Source of the DNA: GWF2-30-66 sp042576225
Lineage (GTDB): Bacteria > Babelota > Babeliae > Babelales > Vermiphilaceae
DNA: 42,739 bases
Reading direction: 5' to 3'
NCBI GenBank assembly: GCA_042576225.1
Contig: JBHPCA010000008.1
Coordinates: 1 to 42,739, forward strand
This document shows positions 1 through 6,757 of this stretch, piece by piece. The number at the start of each line of letters is the position of its first letter. The stretch's first letter is position 1. The translations under genes and the position numbers were made by a program. Below the pieces are notes generated by a model, which saw nothing but the letters and a program-made list of their open reading frames with translations, had not been told where the DNA came from and did no database searches.

Positions 1-2
1 TA

Positions 3-482
3 ATTGGAACGCTTACTTCTTCTGTTCTCTCATTCTTTTTTGGTAAAAAACCCGTCGAAAAGCCCAGGGCAGGGTACAAAAAGAACGATAACGGCCCAAG
101 TAAACCTGGAAAAGTTCCACCTTTAATGGTAAACACCGGAGCAAACACAAACAACACAAGCGCCCCACAAACAGAATCCCAAGCACCGCAACCACAACAA
201 ACCAAAACCCAAAAGAATGTAAAAGTTCTACAAACAAAAGACGTTACGCAAACTACCCAAAATAAGCCAGTTAAAACAACTAAACCAAGAAAAACAAGAA
301 GCTTTGCAAATATCTTAGCCAGAAGATTTGTCATCCCTGGGATTATGACCTTATTTGGCTTAGGCGTTATGGGTATTTCACTCAGAAAGATACTTATGAG
401 AAAAAAAAGAAAACCCCAGTGGAGACCTGCTACTTTTGGATCCGTGTTTAAAAAGAAGAAAAGAAAACTTCTTTATATTTAA
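3..482 (+). CDS. C-terminal part of a membrane-anchored protein of unknown function (5' end outside window)
   Basis: The reading frame is open from the first bases of the window to a TAA at 480-482, so this is the end of a gene that starts upstream. About 159 residues are visible. They are low in complexity: a Pro/Gly/Lys stretch, then a Thr/Gln/Asn/Pro-rich linker, then one hydrophobic segment (FVIPGIMTLFGLGVMG) followed by a strongly basic tail (RKKRK, KKKKRK). The arrangement 'Ser-Ile-Leu-type approach, Arg, hydrophobic helix, basic tail' is repeated at the C-terminus of the next gene (679-2151), which suggests related or co-functioning exported proteins anchored near their C-terminus. No enzymatic domain is visible. 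I do not recognise the family. An internal ATG at 126 exists, but the frame upstream codes without interruption and no Shine-Dalgarno sequence precedes that ATG. Confidence 0.6.
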   Translation: MGTLTSSVLSFFFGKKPVEKPRAGYKKNDNGPSKPGKVPPLMVNTGANTNNTSAPQTESQAPQPQQTKTQKNVKVLQTKDVTQTTQNKPVKTTKPRKTRSFANILARRFVIPGIMTLFGLGVMGISLRKILMRKKRKPQWRPATFGSVFKKKKRKLLYI

Positions 483-512
483 AAGCTCCCAGTTGCAGCA
501 AATAAAGGGCGT

Positions 513-541
513 TTGACAGTTGCATGAAAAAAGTAAATACT
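513..541 (+). promoter_or_regulatory. Candidate sigma-70 promoter for the RING protein gene
   Basis: A perfect TTGACA lies at 513-518, then a 17-nt spacer, then AATACT at 536-541 (4 of 6 matches to TATAAT). This would give a leader of about 130 nt before the ATG at 679. It is the only good -35 box in the gap. Supported by sequence match alone. Confidence 0.4.
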
Positions 542-678
542 TAAGAAAGACTAAAAAAGAGCTTATTTAAGCAAATAAGTAAGTAAAATGGAAAATTTGG
601 AGGCTCGCCTTCACCTGTTAATAATTTTGTTAATAATTTGGAATATTTTTATATAACCCTATAACCAAAAGGAACGAA

Positions 679-2151
679 ATGGAGAACAAAAATCTATTTT
701 CGAAATTGATATTGGCTATTTTGTCAATAAATTTATTTGCAAGTACACCATTGATGTGTATGAACAATGGCAGCAATAATGAAGAAATAAAAGACGAATG
801 CTGTATCTGTACCGATAAGTTTAAAGACGAAGATGATATCATCGACCTTGAGTGTCCAGGAGCAAAAAATAGCGAGAATAGACACATATATCACGATGCA
901 TGTTTGAAACAATGGTTCCGCACTGGAAAACATACATGCCCGTTATGTAATCGGAATTGTCAACATGAAAAACATAATACAAAAAAATATAAACAAGCAT
1001 TCGCACTAAAATCAGTAGTGCAAGATCTTAAAAAGCTTGAAAAAGATATTTTGGATGCTAGAAGAACGGGAAAGAATGGTCAAACTAAAAAAACACTAAC
1101 AAGCAAAATAATAAACTTAAGAAATAAAATAATGCAAAAGGCACCAACGTTGGGCAAAAAAAATGTAAACAAGCTAGTTACAGACATGCTAGAAAAATTG
1201 GACAATTTGCAGAAAAATGTTGCCAAAATCAAGGCAAAAAAGCCTGTTAGCCCACAACCAAAACCAAAGCCAAATACTTTACCACAACCTTCTCAGCCTA
1301 AGCCAATAGAAAAATGCATAATCTGCGACAACAACATAGAAAACGTAGAAGGAGAAGAAACTACGATAAAACCTGGGTTTGGAAAGGTTCACTCTGCATG
1401 TTGCAAATCACACGAAAAACTCGAAAAACAAAAAAGAATAATGAATTGTGGGGTTTGCAAAAATCCAATCCTAGATAAAAACAACACAAGGCAACTTTCT
1501 TTCTGCAAATGCCGTCACTACCATAAAAACTGCATAGAAAATAAACTTAAATCTACAAAGAAAAATGAATGTCCTTTTTGTAAAGTTCAAGGCCTCTCTA
1601 AGGATGAGTGGGACAAACTTATAAAGAAAAACAAAAAGAAGCCTAAAAACACCTTCCAACCATCAAATGCACTTAGAGTTCCAAAAAAAGTTGTAAGCAA
1701 GAAACCAACAAAAAAAGAACTTGATAAGCTAGATAGCTTCTATAAAGACAAAGAGCCTATCGTAAACAACAATAATAGTGTTGAAGGTCGCTTTACAGAC
1801 AAAGAACAGGTAAAACTTAGCAAAAAAGAACGAAGAGAGCAAGAAGAAGCAACCAGATTTTTCAATGAAAGCGTAAAGAAAGAATTCAAACGAAAACTAG
1901 AAAAAAAGAATAAAGAAAACAACAAATGGTTCAACTGGGGAAGAATGGGAAGCATTCTAAAAAGATACGTCCTTCCTGTTGCCATAATAAGTGGTGCTGC
2001 TATTGCAAGTTACTTCACAGTAAAAATCTACTTTAAAAAAGCTACAAGAAAAATCGCTAAAAAAATAAGAAGATGGTGGCCACCTTGCAGATTACTTGGT
2101 CTTACAAAAAAGAAAATAAAAAAGAAAAAGAAGTTCTTTGGCTGGTGCTAA
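679..2151 (+). CDS. Exported double-RING-finger protein with C-terminal membrane anchor
   Basis: 490 residues. An N-terminal hydrophobic stretch (about 8-25) looks like a signal peptide. A RING-H2-like cluster follows: C41, C44, C59, H69, H72, C75, C87, C90. A Lys-rich helical region (105-185) and a Pro/Lys/Gln linker (188-210) lead to a second Cys/His-rich region, with CIIC at 213-216 and a RING-like set C257, C260, C278, H280, H282, C285, C298, C301. A transmembrane helix lies at about 430-450, followed by a very basic tail. RING domains are typically E3 ubiquitin ligase modules that recruit E2 enzymes. In a bacterium this points to a protein acting on a host ubiquitin pathway, which is inference. 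The insert between C59 and H69 is longer than usual. The start has an AAAGGA ribosome site 6 nt upstream. The preceding gene ends in a similar anchor and tail. Confidence 0.75.
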   Translation: MENKNLFSKLILAILSINLFASTPLMCMNNGSNNEEIKDECCICTDKFKDEDDIIDLECPGAKNSENRHIYHDACLKQWFRTGKHTCPLCNRNCQHEKHNTKKYKQAFALKSVVQDLKKLEKDILDARRTGKNGQTKKTLTSKIINLRNKIMQKAPTLGKKNVNKLVTDMLEKLDNLQKNVAKIKAKKPVSPQPKPKPNTLPQPSQPKPIEKCIICDNNIENVEGEETTIKPGFGKVHSACCKSHEKLEKQKRIMNCGVCKNPILDKNNTRQLSFCKCRHYHKNCIENKLKSTKKNECPFCKVQGLSKDEWDKLIKKNKKKPKNTFQPSNALRVPKKVVSKKPTKKELDKLDSFYKDKEPIVNNNNSVEGRFTDKEQVKLSKKERREQEEATRFFNESVKKEFKRKLEKKNKENNKWFNWGRMGSILKRYVLPVAIISGAAIASYFTVKIYFKKATRKIAKKIRRWWPPCRLLGLTKKKIKKKKKFFGWC

Positions 2152-2190
2152 CAAATCACTCGTGATTTACGAGCAACCTAAATAACTTTA

Positions 2191-2228
2191 AAAAAAATCC
2201 CCGGACAAAAAATCCGGGGATTTTTTTT
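2191..2228 (+). terminator. Rho-independent terminator after the RING protein gene
   Basis: An 8-bp perfect GC-rich stem (TCCCCGGA at 2198-2205 with TCCGGGGA at 2213-2220, 7-nt loop) is followed by a run of eight T from 2221. An A-run precedes it, so it could also work on the other strand. It separates the RING gene from the channel operon. Confidence 0.9.
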
Positions 2229-2287
2229 GAGTGTTTTTACAAAAAGCCCTGTTTGTTAAGCGTTTTAAGTAACAAATACATGTATAG

Positions 2288-2317
2288 TTGACTTATACGC
2301 TTAAATAATACGATTAT
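2288..2317 (+). promoter_or_regulatory. Candidate promoter of the pLGIC/phosphatase-PBP operon
   Basis: TTGACT at 2288-2293, an 18-nt spacer, then GATTAT at 2312-2317. It lies after the terminator and before the first channel gene (ATG 2376). A strong AAGGAG at about 2330 has no start codon at the usual distance; the true start at 2376 has only a weak GGGA 5' to it. Match-based only. Confidence 0.35.
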
Positions 2318-2375
2318 TTTGTTAAAAAGAAGGAGATAAAAAAGTAGTAAAACAATCTAATATATGGGATGAAAA

Positions 2376-3434
2376 ATGTCTGGGAAAGAAAAAAAGGAAG
2401 AAAATAACAGGAAATTTACCGGCTCTAAAAAGTTACAATTAATTCTATTATTTACGTTTAGCGTTATATTATTATGGGTGCTAGCAAAGCCTCTAAGTAG
2501 CTTTACCTCAACCGATGAGTATCCCACAATTGTACCTATGACTCCACAAAAAATTATAAGCTTTGGAGGTTCTCCGTCAACAATTATTGTTGGCCTATAT
2601 GTTCGCGATATTCCCCAAGCAAACTTTGCAACTGGGGATTTTTTTGTAAACTTAACTGTTTGGTTTAAATTTAACCCAATATTGATTCCATTGGATAGAA
2701 TAAATAAATTTTCATTCGACAACACGAGAGAAATAAAACATAAATCTGGACCTTATACTAGAATAGAAGGAGACGAACTGCTTGCCTCATATGACATGAG
2801 AGTAAAATTTTCAATACCAATGAATTACCAAAACTTCCCATTTGATGATCATAAAATAAATTTCTCACTCACAAATTATCATCTATCACCTTCTGAGGCT
2901 ATCTTCAAATCGTCAAAATCCAATTTTATGATAAATGAGGATATTAAGCTAGCAGGTTGGGAGCAAATAAACAAATGGGTAAAAACCGGGTTTATAAAAG
3001 ATACGCTTAACCCTCACGATGCAAGAGCAACACGCTTTCACCCTAGGGCAGTATTTTCTATAGACATCTCCAGGGCTGGGATCAGGCACGTTATAACCAT
3101 ATTAATCCCTCTGATATTGATATTCTTTATTGCAGTATTCACTTTGGCATTTAATCCTAGTGGGCCCGATGCAGGAAGCATCATCGGCATTTCCGTCGCA
3201 TCAATATCGGCCGTCATTGCACACCGTTTTGTTATAGAGAGTATGTCTCCTAAATCTGGTTCATTCATGATATCAGATAAACTATTCTTCCTATTTTTAA
3301 CCTCGACATGCGCAATATTCTTTATAAATATTTTTTCTAGAAAAATTAGTGGCTTTTATAAAAACATGTTAGCAATATTGTTATACATATTTACCTTTAT
3401 TTCCACAACGTATATATTAAGCCCTTTATTTTAG
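2376..3434 (+). CDS. Prokaryotic pentameric ligand-gated ion channel (Cys-loop receptor-like), copy 1
   Basis: 352 residues. A hydrophobic segment at 20-38 (signal anchor) is followed by a beta-rich extracytoplasmic domain (about 45-235) and four C-terminal transmembrane helices: M1 238-259, M2 267-287, M3 303-320, M4 330-348. Family signs are the 'VGLYVRDI' strand (72-79), an aromatic 'VWFKF' strand (95-99), the FPFDDH motif (154-159, like FPFD(x)Q of the family), an Arg before M1 with 'IP' within it, and M2 followed by an ESMSPKSGSFMISD loop resembling the M2-M3 loop of GLIC-type channels. There is no Cys-loop pair, as expected for bacterial members. As a homopentamer it would gate ions across the inner membrane on ligand binding in the periplasm. 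It is the first gene of a four-gene operon; the next gene starts 32 nt later behind AAAGGAG. A second channel gene (5683-6735) is a clear paralogue. Ligand and ion selectivity cannot be read from the sequence. Confidence 0.82.
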   Translation: MSGKEKKEENNRKFTGSKKLQLILLFTFSVILLWVLAKPLSSFTSTDEYPTIVPMTPQKIISFGGSPSTIIVGLYVRDIPQANFATGDFFVNLTVWFKFNPILIPLDRINKFSFDNTREIKHKSGPYTRIEGDELLASYDMRVKFSIPMNYQNFPFDDHKINFSLTNYHLSPSEAIFKSSKSNFMINEDIKLAGWEQINKWVKTGFIKDTLNPHDARATRFHPRAVFSIDISRAGIRHVITILIPLILIFFIAVFTLAFNPSGPDAGSIIGISVASISAVIAHRFVIESMSPKSGSFMISDKLFFLFLTSTCAIFFINIFSRKISGFYKNMLAILLYIFTFISTTYILSPLF

Positions 3435-3466
3435 ATACATAAGTTTTTTGTAATTAAAGGAGAAGT

Positions 3467-5686
3467 ATGAAAAAATTTTTTAACGCATTACAAATAAACA
3501 TACTTATATGTAGTTTTTTCACTGTAACAATATACTCACCTGTTATTTCATCGGGTTTTGAAAATCTGCAAGATATACAGGCATATGCAAAAAAATTTCC
3601 AGAAATAGTAAAGAGTGACAATAGAGACTGGGTTAATCCTGAATATGAAAAGTTTTTTAGAAAAAATTTTCATATTACATGGTTTGGAAAAATGTTAAAC
3701 AAAATAGGTCTGTTAAAACCGGCTTGGGATGCACATAGCTTTAAAAATATTATAACTAAAGTAACAGATTATAGAACTTCAAAAAATTTAAAAAGCCAAC
3801 TTACTAAAACACTAAAAGTCAAAAAAGGCGATACATTAATAATATTTGGTGACCTGCACGGTGCTTTTGATTCTATGGAAAGAAATCTACAAGAGTTACT
3901 CAGGTTAGGCTTTATACGTGCAGATCTTACTATAACAAACAAAAACACCTATATTGTCATAATTGGCGATGCTATAAGCCGCTCGCCCTACTCTGCAGAG
4001 CTTCTCAATATTATTGTACTACTTATGCATAAAAATCCCGAAAATGTCGTATACCTCCAAGGAAACCATGAGAAAAATGAATACTGGGAAAACTTTAGTT
4101 TAGCACATGAATTAAAAGAAAAGGCAAGCCTTTTGGAGCAAGACACGATTTCCAAAATACCCCTTCGAGAAGAAATAAATAAACTATTTTCAACACTTGC
4201 AAACACCCTTATTATTGAATACAAAAAAATTGAAAACAAAAAAGCTGAAAAAATTTTATTATCCCACAACAGAATCCAAAAAGAATTTAATCAAGATCCT
4301 AATATTAAATTGATTATTATTGGAGAGCAAAGACTCGAAAGCATAAAAGAAACACACGGCCTTGAATTTTTAGGGTATCACCAAGGAGCTGCCAAGTGGT
4401 CCACCTTGGCATGCCCTACCCAAATATATCAAGATTTTTTCAGTTTCTTTTTTGATGCATTTACTCAATTGACCGTTGGTAAAACAGTACAAAAAAGCAT
4501 ACTCACCCTTCATAATCATGATGTAAGAAAAGAGAAAAAAAGCAAAGGCTACACGCAAACCAATTATGACCCTCTGTTTGGATTCGAATTAAAAAATAAA
4601 AAACCAATATCACAAACAAAAAACATCATAAAAATTGGATCTTCCATGTACTTAACCGGTATTTATTGGGATTTGGGAAAAGAAATAAAGTCAGGAGTAG
4701 AAACAGCATTGATAAATCATAACAAAACAAAGCCTGCCAATTTAATTATACCCTTTATTTTAGATGACCAGTATGAACCGAGAAAAGCTACACAAAATAT
4801 CAAAACTTTATATGAAAAATATAAGATAAATAAAATAATAATGCCAACCGGGACCCCAACGCTTGCCAGCTACTTAGATATTATACTATCGGGTAAAATA
4901 ACCGCATTTTTCCCTGCTTCTGGTGCCCCTAAATTTAGATCTTCAGAAATCAAAAATATCATAAACTTACGATCTGAATACATCACAGAAGCAAAAAATC
5001 TGATACGATACTTAATAGAAAAATATGAGGTAAAAAGATTTGCATTTTTCTATGAACGTTCAGGAAAAGACATAATTAAAGAACTTCATGAAGAACTAAA
5101 AAAACACGGTATTGTTAAATGGCTCGACTTGGAGCATATTAAAAGACAAGATAATTTTGATCACTTTGCAAAAAAAATTGCAGATTTCTCTCCAGAAGCA
5201 ATCGGCTGCTATTCAGCACAGTTCCCTACACAAAGCTTGATTAGCTCTCTTGGTGCAGATTATTTCATAAAACACTACATATTTATGCCTTCGGCCCTTT
5301 ACACCAGAAATTTTAAAAAATTTCTCGATAATCGAGGAATCAGTTTTGTGGTAAGCTCAGTTGTCCCAGAACCACAACAAAGCAATCTTGCAATTGCCAA
5401 AGAGCACTGTAAATTAATGCTTGATACCGGCTTAATCCCAACCATCCATTCATTTCTAGGCTACATAGCAGGGAAACTCTTTGCTCAAGCAACAGATAAA
5501 ATAACCTCGCCTATAACAAATAAAAAATTGCTACAGTACTTTGAAAACTTAAAAAATTACAACTTTGAGGGACTGCACATATCATTTGATCCAAAAACGA
5601 GAGAGCTATTGAAAGATACATGGATCAGAACACTGGATAAAAGATGGATCAGATACCAAAACGTAAAACAAAAAGAAAATAAATGA
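3467..5686 (+). CDS. Exported PPP-like metallophosphatase fused to type I periplasmic binding protein, copy 1
   Basis: 739 residues. An N-terminal signal sequence (about 8-29) is followed by a calcineurin-like phosphoesterase domain (about 118-350) with the metal motifs GDLHG (128-132), GDAISR (167-172) and GNHE (199-202). Later candidate metal histidines are H266 (in LSHN) and H305 (in YHQG), and 'WSTLACPT' (311-318) sits where PPP enzymes have the SAPNY-like segment. From about 387 to the end is a Peripla_BP_6/Leu-Ile-Val-binding-type domain: GSSMYLTG near its start, DDQYEPRKA (433-441), GTPT (462-465), 'FAFFYERSG' (525-533). A lone PBP normally delivers a ligand to an ABC transporter, but no ABC genes are nearby; the partners here are channel genes. 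The stop overlaps the next start (ATGA, 5683-5686), implying translational coupling to channel copy 2. Phosphatase substrate and PBP ligand are unknown. Both domains should be periplasmic. Confidence 0.8.
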   Translation: MKKFFNALQINILICSFFTVTIYSPVISSGFENLQDIQAYAKKFPEIVKSDNRDWVNPEYEKFFRKNFHITWFGKMLNKIGLLKPAWDAHSFKNIITKVTDYRTSKNLKSQLTKTLKVKKGDTLIIFGDLHGAFDSMERNLQELLRLGFIRADLTITNKNTYIVIIGDAISRSPYSAELLNIIVLLMHKNPENVVYLQGNHEKNEYWENFSLAHELKEKASLLEQDTISKIPLREEINKLFSTLANTLIIEYKKIENKKAEKILLSHNRIQKEFNQDPNIKLIIIGEQRLESIKETHGLEFLGYHQGAAKWSTLACPTQIYQDFFSFFFDAFTQLTVGKTVQKSILTLHNHDVRKEKKSKGYTQTNYDPLFGFELKNKKPISQTKNIIKIGSSMYLTGIYWDLGKEIKSGVETALINHNKTKPANLIIPFILDDQYEPRKATQNIKTLYEKYKINKIIMPTGTPTLASYLDIILSGKITAFFPASGAPKFRSSEIKNIINLRSEYITEAKNLIRYLIEKYEVKRFAFFYERSGKDIIKELHEELKKHGIVKWLDLEHIKRQDNFDHFAKKIADFSPEAIGCYSAQFPTQSLISSLGADYFIKHYIFMPSALYTRNFKKFLDNRGISFVVSSVVPEPQQSNLAIAKEHCKLMLDTGLIPTIHSFLGYIAGKLFAQATDKITSPITNKKLLQYFENLKNYNFEGLHISFDPKTRELLKDTWIRTLDKRWIRYQNVKQKENK

Positions 5687-6735
5687 AAAAAGAAAATAAT
5701 ATTAAAAAAAATAACATGAAAGCTTCTGCCTTACTACAACTATCACTATTTTTTGGATTTATTATAATAGTCTTTATTTTGCTATACAAGCCACTAGTAA
5801 ATTTTAAATCAAACGAATCATACCCCGATATAACACCGTTAACACCAAGCAAAATAACAGCACTTAAAGGCTCTCCTGTCCCCGTTGAGGTAGGAATATA
5901 CATTAAAGATATGCCAAATTTTGACATCATACGAGGAAACTTTCTTTTCGATTTAACCATATGGTTCAAATTTGACAATAGACTCGTATCTTTAGAAAGG
6001 ATCAGTAAATTTAAATTTGACAAGGCAACAATAATAGAAAAATCCAGACCTCATATAAAAATAGAAAAGGATAAGATAATTGCGCGCTATGACGTGAAAA
6101 TAAATTTAGACACAACACTAAATTATAAAGACTTTCCCCTAGACGACCATAGACTTAGCATTTCTCTAACAAACTATCAATTTACCCCTTCAGATGTAAT
6201 TTTCGAATCTTCAATGCTAGACTTCGTTATAAATCCAAAAATTCAAACTACTGGGTGGAAAAGAATAGCCAAAGAAGTAGCAACAGGTTTTTTAGAAGAT
6301 AAAACATATTATGGAAAAAAGGCTAATATAATACATCATCCAAGAATTATTTTCTCTCTATATTTTGCAAAAATAGGAATAAGACACATAATGACTGTAT
6401 TGCTACCTCTTTTAATGATATTTTTTATAGCCATAATCACATTAACATTCGATCCTTTTGGACCAAAACGTTCAAACATAACACCAATTTCGGTAGCAGC
6501 CGTAACAGCCATTATTGCACACCGGTTTATAATAGACCATATGGCCCCAAAAACTGGATATTTTATGATCTCTGATCTTTTTTTCTTTCTTTTTCTCTTA
6601 GGCTGCATCGTAATATTTATTATTAACCTTTTTAGCGCTAAAATTTCAGGTTATAAAAAAAATATTACAGTAATTATATTGTATATTTTATCTATCATAG
6701 CCTTTATCTATATTTTGTATCCACTTTTAATATAA
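5683..6735 (+). CDS. Prokaryotic pentameric ligand-gated ion channel-like protein, copy 2
   Basis: 350 residues, collinear with the channel at 2376-3434: hydrophobic anchor 18-36, beta-rich extracytoplasmic domain, FPLDDH at 151-156 (copy 1 has FPFDDH), and M1 234-256, M2 265-284, M3 298-316, M4 328-347. The M2/loop block 'AHRFIIDHMAPKTGYFMISD' (279-298) closely parallels copy 1 and is the best conserved part, as expected of the pore and gating loop. M2-flanking charges differ (PKRSN here, PDAGS in copy 1), which might change ion selectivity or conductance. The start codon overlaps the upstream stop by ATGA, so it is probably translated by re-initiation together with phosphatase-PBP copy 1. 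The two channel copies could form homomers or a heteropentamer. The family call rests on the extracytoplasmic motif plus the four-helix layout. Confidence 0.82.
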   Translation: MKKENNIKKNNMKASALLQLSLFFGFIIIVFILLYKPLVNFKSNESYPDITPLTPSKITALKGSPVPVEVGIYIKDMPNFDIIRGNFLFDLTIWFKFDNRLVSLERISKFKFDKATIIEKSRPHIKIEKDKIIARYDVKINLDTTLNYKDFPLDDHRLSISLTNYQFTPSDVIFESSMLDFVINPKIQTTGWKRIAKEVATGFLEDKTYYGKKANIIHHPRIIFSLYFAKIGIRHIMTVLLPLLMIFFIAIITLTFDPFGPKRSNITPISVAAVTAIIAHRFIIDHMAPKTGYFMISDLFFFLFLLGCIVIFIINLFSAKISGYKKNITVIILYILSIIAFIYILYPLLI

Positions 6736-6757
6736 AAAACCAGTTTTAGAGGAAAAT

